Shown piece by piece: positions 21,716 to 33,600 of a DNA stretch of 64,000 bases. The notes below the pieces were generated by a model. That model was not told the DNA's origin, did not search any database, and saw nothing but the letters and a program-made list of their open reading frames with translations. The translations under genes were made by a program, and so were the position numbers. Positions within the stretch are counted from its first letter, which is position 1. Every line of letters starts with the position of its first letter. The DNA comes from Paguma larvata (Eukaryota; Chordata; Mammalia; Carnivora; Viverridae), in the NCBI GenBank assembly GCA_030068075.1, contig CM057829.1, positions 83,257,132 to 83,321,131 on the forward strand, read 5' to 3'.

Positions 21716-24700
21716 CGTCATGTGTACATGCATGAACAAGACTCAGGACGCTTACTTAGAAAAGACCAGAGAAGATCCTAAACTTTCACCTCTGGATTAC
21801 CTGTAGGCTCTATGCAGGCAAGAAGTGAAGGCAATGCCAGGGGTGTGAATGCCTGGCCAAGTGATGAAAAGGAGCCTCAGCACAGAGCCAGTGCACAAGG
21901 AAGTGAGGAGGCGGTGGCTTTTTTTTCCTATTTTCCCCCCTCATTCTCTTTCTAAATATTTAGCAATTTAATAAGAATAATATCTCATTTTCTAAAGTGA
22001 CTTCATTTTGTTTCTAGTATAGTTGAATATCTTTCATGAATTTTCATGGATATACATATTTTTTACTGTTCGAACTACTATTTTTATGCCCTATTGCACC
22101 ATAAAGAGCAATGATTCAATACTGTTTAAGGATATGGGTAAAATACTAATGGATTTGATTCAAAAATAAACTGTCTTGAATAAGTCTTAGTTTTGAGAAA
22201 TATAGAGTTTAAAACAACTGCATAAGTTGAATCAAATTGGAAATAATCATGTGAATTTCTTAAAAAGAATAAATGGTATTGTGCCAGGAAAAAAAAAACA
22301 ATAAATTCCATATGTTTAAAAAAACTGCCTTTTTAAAACACCTATACTTTTTGGCTTTCAGGGAAATTTTATGTCTGTAGGAGAACTTCAGGGACATCTG
22401 TTCTAGGCAGATGTTAATGGTCTTGGCTTAGCATTTTGGTAATGAGAGGGGGAAAAATGTACGTGAGGGAAAGTGTTGAGGCTTATGAGGTCAAAAGGGA
22501 TGTTACAAACAGTACAGTCTGAAGAAAGAATGTGGATGATTGCAAAGCTCTTGTAACTGCATCCCTATTGCTACCATATTAACATATTTCTAAAACATGT
22601 CCCATCCTTTTAAATAGAAAATGTTAACATTATATAGAATATTCAGTAAAAAAATGAAATTCAAGACAGAGCACAGGCTTAATAAGAAATTAGGTCAAAC
22701 TAAGAAAATGGATGATTAAAATTTTCTTTTAATCGTCTCTAGATGTGATTAAACTTGCTGAATCTAAATCGTTGCATATAATTTGACAGCCTTCTGAGTT
22801 AGATGCAAATGCATGAGATCCAATTGGAAGCAACAGGAAAAAGGAGGCATGTTGTTTAGTGTATTAAATTTCCATAGCAGGTGTATGCAATGAGGACAAT
22901 GGTAAAATCAGACATGATTGGCCTACTAAGATAAAGATCCTGATGCTGTAATTCATTCTCTGGCAATGATAGGGTATGTAAGACTCATTGCAGCTAAGGA
23001 AACATCGATTCCTCTGTCCACTGGGTCTGAAATAATTACGGAAGGAACTAGTCACATTTTCTGACTTATTCAAATTCACTACATTTCATTTCATTTTTGA
23101 ATTACTGATTGCATGCTAATTCTAAATTGCTTTGAAGCATACTTTCTCTGGTACTATAATAGTGAATCCTTTATTAAATAGGCATATGAATTACCATTAA
23201 AATGCCATTAATAAATAAACTATAGATGAATGTGAATAATCTGTTAACTACTTGACTATAATAAACCTGCTGTTAGGTCACTTGCAAACACACAGACACA
23301 CAGAGAGCTTCTACTTTATACCCTCCCTTTGTCCTCTACTCACCTTTCTTCCATTCAACCAAATGTGATCTTGTAGCAACTGGGACAGATTTTTGAGAAA
23401 ATCTGTGAATTCAAAATTAGAGGGCAGATTAAACACTAAAATTATGGAGCATTATGGAAGCAGATCCTCGGGTAGGATTCTTATGCCATGCTAGACTCTC
23501 TATGGGTGGTCTCTCTCCCCAAAATATTATCTTCCTTCATCTTCTGGAAATTGCTTTTTGTTCTGTAGTCCTCCTTTTATTTGACACAGGCAATTTTGAA
23601 TTAGAACGTCACTTCTGAATAAGTGAGTTGATCCCCTAAAAACCCCAAGAGTCAAGGAACAATAATTGCATGTTTGCACACATTAGTTTGATAAAATTGC
23701 TCAATTCCTAATGCCTAAATAGCTCAGCTGAAATTACAGTTGACTGAAAATTTAATATAAAGCAATTAAACAAATAAGAAAAAAAGATAGAACAGAAATT
23801 AATTAAATGTGAATAGTCAAATTTTGGAACGTGTGAGTATTTTTAAACTTAATAATGATTTAGAAATAATAAATTTACAAATTGATTGTGTGCATTAAAT
23901 GTAAAATTATCTATATGCCAGCATACAATTAAATACAAATCACAAACTAGAAAATGGTAAAACAAATATGACAAATGTTATATCCTTACATTTGTAGACA
24001 TCATTTGCATTATTACAAAAAAAGTTAAGAAATGTATGGATAAAACGACAATGATAATTAAATAAAATACCCAATGAATATATAGAAACTATCACAGTTT
24101 TAGAAGTTATTGTTTAAACATGGATTAAAATATTATGGGATGGTTATTTCACCAAATTAGTAATTAAAAAAAATAAGAATACTCAAGGCTGTGAGATTTG
24201 TAGATAAGATACTTTCAGAGTTGGATTGGGAGAATAGAAAGTTGTAAATATTGCGGAAAGCAGTGCAATGATACTCTTCAAGATATATTCATTTCTGTGT
24301 CTTTTTACCCAAAAGCTCAACTTCTTGGTGTCTATATTAATAACATAACCAAAATGTTAAGAAAAATATGCCCATTGTAACAAAGAGTAAAAGAGTGGAT
24401 GTAAATATTTGGCTTATAGGACATCCATAAATGATTACAATGTAATCATTAAAATTATGTTCAGTAAATATTTCTAGAAAGAAGAGATGATTAGGCTATA
24501 ATGTTAAGTGATGATAAAAGGTATTAAAATATATGGAGTAAATGTATAGAAAAACAATAGAATGAAATTTGAAATATTAATAGTAATCTCCATGTTGCAA
24601 AATTCACATATTTAAAAAAATCTCCTTCGTATTTTCAGCATTATCTTGACAAGCATGAATTATTTTTATGTTAATATGTTAATATTATTTAACAAACGTG

Positions 24701-24732
24701 TAAAAGAGAGAGACTGTTTAATTTGGTTAAAA
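21716..24732. other. Unassigned AT-rich sequence
   Basis: About 3 kb without recognised repeats or coding patterns. Open frames (for example 22864-23079 minus) are short and look random. Confidence 0.4.
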
Positions 24733-24910
24733 CAGTCTCAGTTTAGGGGTTCTTGGATGGCTCAGTCAGTTAAACGTCTGAATCTAGATTTTGGCTCAGG
24801 TCATGAGATCTGAAAGTTCGTGAGATCAAGCCCTGTGTGTGGCTCTGCCCTGAAAGCATGCAGCAATAAACTTAACAAAAAAACAAACACAAACAAAAAC
24901 CAGTCTCAGT
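24733..24910 (+). mobile_element. Short, diverged SINE with perfect 10-bp target duplication
   Basis: GGGGTTCTTGGATGGCTCAGTCAGTTAAACG head, TTTTGGCTCAGGTCATGAG, and a B-box TCGTGAGATCAAGCCC. It lacks the CT-rich body and passes straight into an A-rich tail with ACAAACAAAAAC. CAGTCTCAGT flanks it at 24733-24742 and 24901-24910, so the shortened form was itself inserted or arose at the RNA stage. Confidence 0.9.
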
Positions 24911-25029
24911 GCGTGTACTTATTCATGCATTCGACCGACAACAACAAAGGGAAGTGATATATGAAACAGCACATTACATGTGGAGAGTCCTAGTATTTCT
25001 GTAGGGCTGAAAAGTCTATATAGGAGAGA

Positions 25030-25440
25030 AATTTGGCGTGATATTCAAAATTTTGTGAAGGTCTAGGAAGCTACTGACCGAAATTAAACGGAAAACTCAA
25101 TCCACCTTTGTACTCTGGAGAGACAACTCTGAAAGCACTAGAGAGGATAATGTAACAAAAGAAGGCTGGAGGCAGAGTTGGGGTTGGTGAGTCCTACAGT
25201 AATCCTACAGAATACTATGAACACCTGAACTAGAGCGCTGGCAGTGAAGTGTGAAGAAGAGAAGTAGGAGTGTCAAGCACCCTCAGGGTGGAAAACCAAC
25301 AGGACCTGATAAACAACTGCCCACGGTGCTGAAGGAAGGCAGGTATCAGGATGCCCATTTGTTGTCTCAGGCAACTGAGTGGGCAGTGACATCATGCACT
25401 GAGAGACACACAAGCCATAGATTTTGGCTTAAAAAAATAC
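25030..25440 (-). mobile_element. L2 LINE remnant, antisense
   Basis: The phrase TTGTTGTCTCAGGCAACTGAGTGGGCAGTGACATCATGCACTGAG follows the reversed L2 string 'ggcaactgggtgg..tgccattcactgag'. The upstream part is weaker. The 72-codon open frame at 25251-25469 is contained in it and is not a gene. Confidence 0.58.
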
Positions 25441-27379
25441 TAGGATTATTAGAAAAGGTACCACTTTAAGTTTTTATTTTGTATCTTGCATATAATCGGT
25501 TCCACAGATACTATGAGCAAGACCCTGCACAGGACCCAGAGTAAGCATCAACTTCAAGATTTTGCCTGGGGCCGGCCTGGGGTACAAATAACTTGTGTAA
25601 TTTCCATAATGGGATTTTAATGGATAAAACTCTCTGGGTTTTTTTTTTGTTTTTTTTTTTCTCTTTCAGTAGAGTGCCAATATCTTATGTAATACCAATA
25701 TACAAGTGTTAACAGGATATATTAGAACAGCCTGCGGCTGTTTTTATACATGTATCAGGGGTGATTACAGTATCGTTTTCTCACATAACTTAGTCAGACA
25801 CAGCTCCTCTGTGTGGGGATACAGAGCTGTCATGCAGCAAGTCACAGCTGACCTATTTGAACAAATTAGTGAGCAAACATTCTGTGACTATTTCTCACAG
25901 AGAGAATACCCACAGCAGTCTCTTTTCTTACTCACAAAGTAAAAGCTTTTAAAGCAATTCTGCTTATTAAAAACAACAAAAATAAAATAAAACAATTCGT
26001 TATTGTTTGCAAAAGCAAACTGAAAGACCTGTAAGTCATCTTTCCTAAATAGAATTGTCTTGACAAAATTTACAAGTATTATTTATAGAAATAATGTAAA
26101 AAGAGAAATGGTCATTCATGGATACATGGGTTTCCACAGATATCTATGCCTGAAAATAGTGATATATAATGACTTTAACCCAAATTTGTGTAATGCTAGG
26201 CAAGTATGAAAAAAACATGAAAAAGTCAACTTGAGGGTCTCTGCTGAATGATCAATTTATTTCCTGCCTCTAAGGGCACATTTCATTAATTCAATTATTA
26301 CATTTGAATTTCCATGGTTTGAATAGAATCCTACTAGTTATGTTTCTGTTTGCTTTTGGGCGTGGGTGCATAATTAATAATTATTATTGCCTCCTTCATG
26401 CATGAAATAACATTCGATTTTAATAAATAATGCTAACAGTTTAAGTTTTAGACATGGTGACATAGGAACATTCTTCAAACTATAGATATAATATGATTTA
26501 ATCATGTCCCATAGGTGAGCTCAGAGGAAGAAAAAAAAAAAAAGTCATGCTCACTTATAGAACGCAAAGTTTCACTGTGTAGTTATTTGATATAAAATTC
26601 CATTTTACTTTGAAAACTTTTAATCAGCAATTACACATGTTTATGTATTATTGCTCTAAATACTAAATGACACAAGCATCAGCATGTAATAAATATATCC
26701 TTAGCTCTTATGGTGAACAAAACAGAGAGGAAAACAAACATAAAATTCAGTAAAAATGAAAACGTAAGTAGATACTGAACTCGTAGAATTAATAAATACA
26801 TTTTATCCAGGTTCAAGGTTCTATTTACATTTTGCAAAAAATATTTTACCAGTTGATATTCCTAACAGAGGCTTACAAATTTTGGGTCAATCCTTGCTCA
26901 TGTAGCTGCATAGTATGAACAGTAAGAGACACTCCATTCTAACTAGAAATAGCACCTACTAGAGTATACTTTTGAAGTTTCTGAAACCAAATATATTTAA
27001 AAGGTTTTCTCTATTTCCTTTGATATTAAACCTTGATCAATTTTCATTTGAAGAGATAACTGTAAAATCCCCAGAGTCCCCAAAACAACATAATTAGACA
27101 TTCAAGCACAAATTCAAACAAAATGAATTCTCATTTACCAAAGCAAATGATGTGAACATCTTACCTTTGCCTAAATACATTGATCATTTTAATTACAAAT
27201 CATGGGAAAAATAAAGGGAATCGCAATATTCAATATATAGAATATACGTGTGTGCATGTTTGTATATATATATTTTAGGCCTTCAAATGATGTAGGCAAC
27301 AAGCAACAATATTACAGTAAGTATTACTTCAAAATACTGAGTATACATTGGTAATGCTTTTCATTTTATATACATTTAA
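25441..27379. other. Unassigned AT-rich sequence
   Basis: No repeat family or gene recognised. Poly-T runs lie at 25636-25660 and a poly-A run at 26529-26543. Confidence 0.4.
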
Positions 27380-27639
27380 AAATTGTTTTCTGTGTAGGTG
27401 CGACTGCGTGGCTCAGTCTATTAAGCACCTGAATTCAGCTCAGGTCATGCCCCTACAGTTTATGAGTTCGAGCCCTGCATAGGGCTCTGTGCTGACAGCT
27501 CAGAGCCTGGAGCCTACTTCAGATTCTGTGTCTCCCTCTCTCTCTGCCCCTCCCCCACTTAAGCTCTGTCTGTCTCTGTCTCTCTCTCTCTCAAAAATAA
27601 ATGAACATTAAAAAAATTTTTTTAAATTGTTTTCTGTGT
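27380..27639 (+). mobile_element. Carnivore tRNA-Lys SINE with 16-bp perfect target duplication
   Basis: AAATTGTTTTCTGTGT stands at 27380-27395 and again at 27624-27639. Between them lies a complete SINE: head GTGCGACTGCGTGGCTCAGTC, B-box GAGTTCGAGCCC, the TGTGCTGACAGCTCAGAGCC block, a CT microsatellite and an AAAAATAAATGAACATTAAAA tail. Confidence 0.97.
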
Positions 27640-28072
27640 GTAGGAAGGAAGTTTATTACAAGGAAAGAACTGTTATATTCTTCCTATTATGAGAGTGGGA
27701 TCTAAATTAGTTGACTAAAGAATTGCCATGTGGAGGTCATGTAAAAAGTCTCTGTAAATTTGGACAGAATTTGTACTTGGAAATGTGTCCTTTGTCCTAG
27801 TTCTGGGAGGACAGGCGTGTATATGTGTGTGGGGGTGAGGAGGTTTAAAATGTAATGCAATTGCACAGCTCTCAGCAACTTTACCAGTGAGTCAATCCAA
27901 TGCAAGTGCTTAAATTTAAAAAATAAATATTTTAATTTTTAAATATAGTTTAATATTTTTAAAGATTAACATAAGTAATTTTTTTAGTACTTTTCTGGCT
28001 ATAATGATGGAACCTGAATAAGAGTAAAGTGGGCCTGAAAATAAGCCCTTGTGTATAGGACATTGTATAGAG
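27640..28072. other. Unassigned sequence
   Basis: No recognised feature apart from simple A/T-rich stretches near 27912-27965. Confidence 0.4.
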
Positions 28073-28311
28073 AAGATCTTTTTCCTTTTTTCCTTTTCTT
28101 TTCTTTTCTTGTCTTTTATTTTTTAATTTGAGAGAGAGAGACAGCAAGTGGAGGAGAGGGGCAGAGGGTGAGAGAGAGAATCTTAAGCAGGCTCCACGCT
28201 CAGCAGAGCTTGACACAGGGCTCAATTCCATGACCATAGGATCATGACCTGAACCTAAATCAGGAGTCAGATGTTCAACCAACTGAGCCATCCAGGTGTC
28301 CCAAGATCTTT
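28073..28311 (-). mobile_element. Carnivore tRNA-Lys SINE, antisense
   Basis: Flanked by AAGATCTTT (28073-28081 and 28303-28311). The minus-strand order is clear: T-rich tail complement, GAGAGAGAGAGACAGC, AATCTTAAGCAGGCTCC, GATCATGACCTGAACC, then CAACTGAGCCATCCAGGTGTCCC. The TTTTC-rich tail has expanded. Confidence 0.94.
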
Positions 28312-29894
28312 GACGATTGTGACAGGCAGATGAGTCAGAGAGACATGGCAAAAACAAACCTTAGGGGTGAACTTTCAGAAATGTATTGTGTTTTATTCTT
28401 TTATTTTTCCCATCTCTTCACTACAGTATAAAGTTTTCATTTTCATTAAGATTTCAACAAAGGTTTATTAGTCCAACTTTGTTGTGTTTAAAGTAAACCT
28501 GCGAGGCCATCGGTAGTCAGGAAAGCAGATATGCAATTGTAACAGGTGACCCAAAATAATACCTGGGCAGCAATCCACAGGAGGCGATAGCAATCCATTT
28601 GAGTTAACGAGAATTCTCAGAGATTTTCAGCCATAGTAAATGTGATACGTTGAAAGGGGGCAGCAAGGAGAGAAAGAAGAAAGGAGGAAAGCAAGGGATT
28701 TTTCCAGAAAATCCCTTACCAGACAGGCAAGAAGGAGGCTTTGTATAAGGACCTGTGTTAGCTAGGTATTCAAAGGAGAAGTGATATCCAGTATTCTGGG
28801 GAACTTGAGGTTTTGTAATATAACTTGAATTTATATGCATATTGCAACATTAACTTTTTGCCACAGAGAAGGAAACTCCCCTTCATGAAAAAAAAAAAAA
28901 AAAGTATAAGAAAACAATACAACTATGCTGACAAAATCACATTCAATATCTAATTTTTAATTCAATCAATCTTATTCAAATTGGGTTAAATATTGTGCAG
29001 GAGGTCTGACCATAGCAATGAGGAGTGAACCGCATAATCGTAGCATAACAAGGGTGCAAAAGCAGGACAGGAGGACAGAAGAGAGCAGTGGGTGCACAAA
29101 ATCAGACTGACAAAAATATCTTTGCATATTTCTCAAACAACCCCCAGTCCTTAACCTTGCTGCTGAGAGATGCATTTCTTGTGGCTGATGAACTGATCTA
29201 TGGGTATGTTGACAGCATTCACACATGTGCGATGTTTCTCTTCTTTACACTGACACATCAACGCCCAGCCTGCTGTTGCATGATTTGAACTAATGATCTA
29301 ACTACATTCGTGCTTTTGTGGAATTTGCTATAATTTTATAGCAATCTTTTACATTTCAAAATAAAGAACTTCAGCAAATTAGTGATGATTTAAAGTGCAA
29401 CTTTTTAGAGTCAATGACATATTTCATACAGAAGCTGATAATTTCTTTTCCTATAGATGAAATGAGAAGAAACTATAGACCTCGCTTCTCTTAACCCCTT
29501 AAGTACTCTGCTGTTCATTTGACACAAACCCTGATCATAATATTCCACAAAAGACTGATTTGGAGATATATATTCAATAAAAGGGGAAATGTTACACTTA
29601 ACTCAAGGTTGTTACATATGTGGAAACTTAGTCAGAAGCCAGATGCCCAAGTAACCACAACCAGGATTCCATTGGCTTGTCTTGGCAGTCCACAGCCTGC
29701 ACCATTCATCATCTGCTTAGGAGGAATATTGTTCACGCGTCTAAAATGCACAAAGGGAAGTCTTTACAACCATTCTGTCCGTGATGCATAGATGCGTGTG
29801 AGGGTTGAGGCATTCATTCTTCGTCTCTTTCTCTCTTTTATAAAATAACCTCAGTGTACAGATTTCTTAACTATAAGCAGAATATTTACTCTAT
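28312..29894. other. Unassigned sequence
   Basis: No recognised repeat or gene. A pure A run lies at 28889-28903. The 90-codon frame at 29519-29791 has no recognised similarity. Confidence 0.4.
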
Positions 29895-30130
29895 TTTTCT
29901 GTTATACTTTAATGTTTATTTATTTTTGAGAGACATAGAGGCACAGCGTGAACAGGGGAAGGGCAGAGAAAGAGGGAGACACAGAATCGGAAGCAGGCTC
30001 CAGGCTCTGAGCCGTCAGCACAGAGCCTGACGCGGGGCTCGAACTCACAGACCGCGAGATCATGACCTGAGCTGAAGTCGGCCGCCCAACCGACTGAGCC
30101 ACTCAGGCGCCCCTTTTCTGTTATACTTTA
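29895..30130 (-). mobile_element. Young-looking carnivore SINE, antisense, 17-bp perfect target duplication
   Basis: TTTTCTGTTATACTTTA is repeated perfectly at 29895-29911 and 30114-30130. The element is complete and keeps about ten CpG sites (for example GACGCGGGGCTCG, ACCGCGAG, GTCGGCCGCC, AGGCGCCCC). Older copies lose these sites by deamination, so it is among the youngest SINEs in the window. Confidence 0.97.
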
Positions 30131-30280
30131 AATAATTGCTATTTTAGTAACTCTACTTATATTTATTTTAGAATAACAGATGAGACATGTAGTATTTATT
30201 GACTACATTTTAGGGATTTTCAATTCACTCTATGTTGACAGAGAATTTTAAAATATTGAATAATTTATCTCTTAAAAACA

Positions 30281-30510
30281 TTTCCCTCTTAGGGGGCTCC
30301 TGGGTGGTTCAGTCAGTTAAGCGTCCGACTTTGGCTCAGGTCATGATCCACTGCTCATGGGCTTGAGCTCCACACTGGGCTCTGTGCTGACAGCTCAGAG
30401 CCTAAGCCTGGTTTGTATTCTGTCTCCCTCTCTCTTTGTTCCTCCCTGCTTGCACTCTATCTCTATCAAAAATAAATAAACATTACAATTAAAAAAATTT
30501 TCCCTCTTAG
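30281..30510 (+). mobile_element. Carnivore tRNA-Lys SINE with 12-bp target duplication
   Basis: TTTCCCTCTTAG occurs at 30281-30292 and 30499-30510. Between these is a full SINE with head GGGGCTCCTGGGTGGTTCAG, TGTGCTGACAGCTCAGAGCC and an AAAAATAAATAAACATTACAATTAAAA tail. Confidence 0.96.
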
Positions 30511-30549
30511 TATCCACGTAGATATCCTCTGCATGCTGTCGGGGATTTT

Positions 30550-30622
30550 ACATATATATATGTATTATTATTATATGTAATACATATGTATTATTATACA
30601 TAATATATATATATTATATCAA
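30550..30622. repeat. TA-rich simple sequence with inverted repeats
   Basis: Runs of TATATATA with ATTATTATT and the near-palindromes ATATGTAATACATAT and TATTATACATAATA. It can form AT hairpins and probably has variable length. Confidence 0.8.
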
Positions 30623-33600
30623 ATTGAATAGTGTCTACTTCTACTATGTGTCTCTCTCCTGACACTTCAGTTAATAATCAAATATCTCATTATTTTTAAT
30701 GGTTTTATTTCAGGGTATGTTGCTATGTAAAATTGAGGGCACATATTGTTTAAAGAAACTGCATTTATTAATATGTAGTTGTAAATAATCTCATTAATTA
30801 ATGCAAGATGTACCTATGTTAGGTATGAGAGGTTAAGTTTTCTACAAATTTGTGTTCATTGACTGCACACTCTGGCCTTACTCTCCTATTTATAATGAAT
30901 TAACTGGTATATGAAGATGCTCATCTCATTATTAATTTAGGAACAAATCTGAAAACCTTATTCTTTGCAAAAGTTATTATCAAAAACAAATCATATGTGA
31001 TTCTAATATAGTTTACATAAATTACTAATTTAAAAGTACAGTACAATTTCTTTCTTTCATAGATCTACAACAATGGTTAGTGATCCATTTTGAAAAAAAA
31101 TGTTTATTTTATGTACACTAAACTTCCCTTGCTATTCAAAATTCTAGTCAATTTTCTTTCATTTTTTTCCTCACAGAAAGATTTTGATTAGTCACCAATT
31201 TAATAAAATAATTTTAGAACTGCGTGTAGAGTGTAATTAAGCTTTTCCCTTTTCACATTAAGTAATACAATCAGCCTGTGAGTTCAAACCCTGAGCCGCA
31301 AGCATAAGTTTTAGAAAGAACTTCTTTTCCTTTATTAACTAAAAAATAATTAGAGGTGGAGGAAAATGACAGTCCGGGGTTATGAGGGCGAATGGTGAAA
31401 AGAGTTTTTTTTTTTTCTTTTCATTTCATTATTATAAGAATGATCTTTGAACCAAGGAAACCATAAAGGATCAATATATCATTAAATCACAAAATAGTAT
31501 TAAAATCTCACAAAATATTTATTTTAGCTAATCAGTTCTGCTCTGCTCTTTCAGCACACCCTGTTGGTTCCTTGGTACTGTGGATGATATGAGTGAGCTT
31601 CTATTATGGAGCAAATCTGCATAAAGAGTAGGATTGACAGGTCAATATACTCTAGGTTGTATTGCAAACACCATCCTCAACTCTTCAGTCTTTCTCTTGA
31701 TTTTGAAAAATGTGAAGAATAGACAGAGAGGAAAAACAAAAATCATTTGCTGCCTCGTTGTACCAATATTGAGAAGCCTTTCCTGATTTAGACTATCCAG
31801 CCTATATTTCATCCTTAACTAACTGTCCTCTTCAATGGACAGCTGGTTGTTTTGAGGTGTCCAATTATTCAATATGTCCTGGTAGGCTTCTGCTTCTGTC
31901 TTATTCTTCTTATATTAAGTTCATTGTAACCTGGTGCCCACAGCTATGGACAGAGTAGGACAATAAAGTCTTACAGAAACTTTTAAATAAGGACACTAAT
32001 TCTTTCAGTCAATGCATGACAATTCCAAGAACAGTATTTCTTTTACTATTTGGTCATTTCATTAAAAACAAAAACAAACACAAAGACCTACTTACTTAGA
32101 GAATTAGTCTTTGGCAAAAATAAAGTCCTTTCTCCCAAATGATTCATATACTTTAAAGCCAAATTTAGTTTCCTAATATCACAATTTATTATGTCATATT
32201 TATCACTCAAATATTCCAACATCAAAGTGTTTAAGTAATGATGGGTTTTTCCAGTGCTTCATCCTATTGTAATATACAACAATGATAAAATCAACTGGAC
32301 AAAGTCTATCTTTTTTTTCTTTGTTGATTATTTCTGTAAATTAATATTCTTGATGACTCTGGATAGGAATTTTAATTTAAGTGATCATGTTCTATCATAA
32401 CAGCCTATCACTTACTTTTTATTCAATTTTTGCTTTTGTCTCATAGTCATGACTATTGATCATCATCATCATCATCATCACCACCACCACCACCACCATC
32501 ATCACCACCACAACTACCACTGTGTCCTTGGTTAATAATTCCCCAATCCTGGGTTCTTCCCCAATGCCTCACATATTGTTCCTCTGGGTGTTATAGAATC
32601 CAATCTAGTGCAAATGAAAGGAGGGTCAATGAACTCAAAACAAGAGCCTTACTTAGTGACATATTCATTTTTACACTATTTATTATTGAGTTATTACCAT
32701 GCAGATGATTTTTTTTGGCAAATATAGAGGTATAGTTTTGCCTTGGTCCCTTAATACTTCTACTTCTGTATAATTAAAAAATACATAATGAAGATAAGAG
32801 GTATAATAGAAATGAAATGGCAAAGCAGAAGACGGAACAACTAATTTTGCCTCTGTGAGTCAGAGAGGCATTTAAGTTGAGTTTGGAAAGGAGAAAAATG
32901 TATCTCTAAGGCCGAGAGAGGTTTGGGGAGGAGATGAAGGTAAAAGTAATTGCTAAGGAGTACACACACATTAGTGTATGGATTTTATAATGATCTCATT
33001 ATTGCTTAGAGGCCAGTGATTCCTCCTTCATTGTGAAATACGTTCTAAAATGCTGAAATGCCAAATGAATGTACTTTAAATGAAGATGAGAGGCAGAATT
33101 GAGATGTGCTTTATACTATTGACCACTGGACTGAAAAGATTAAAAACAGAAATAATTTTCAGTACCAGAAGAATATAAGAAGAAGCTAGTTTACTCTCAC
33201 ATGTATTGTAGCTGAGACTCAGATAATAATCTGTACACACAAAAACACCAGTCTTTTCTGTGTACAAAGAAGATGCCTTTAAATATGGTTTTAATATCTA
33301 ACTGGTCTGGCACACTATATTTAAATAATGTTACTGAAAAACTATATATGCCAAACAATAAATTTTAGTCACTTTTAATAAATATTAACATACAATATAC
33401 TCACATAAGAAAACTATTTCTACACAATGGATTTTATGCTTATATTTGCAAGTTGAATACTTTTTACGCTATTGATGAAAAACTTTCTGAATTTCAATGC
33501 TAATCACCTCTCCCAGTTTCTGCCATTATGCTTGTATTGACAAGAAAAAAGTATGGGTACTGGGATATATCAGCTTTGTTTTTTCAAGTTATCTTGTTTT

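Noticed and set aside
29895..30130. tRNA-like A- and B-box motifs that might mark a tRNA gene
   Set aside because: They are the tRNA-derived head of a SINE, followed by the SINE body, A-rich tail and target duplication. The same holds for the other SINE copies. No cloverleaf-forming independent tRNA was found.
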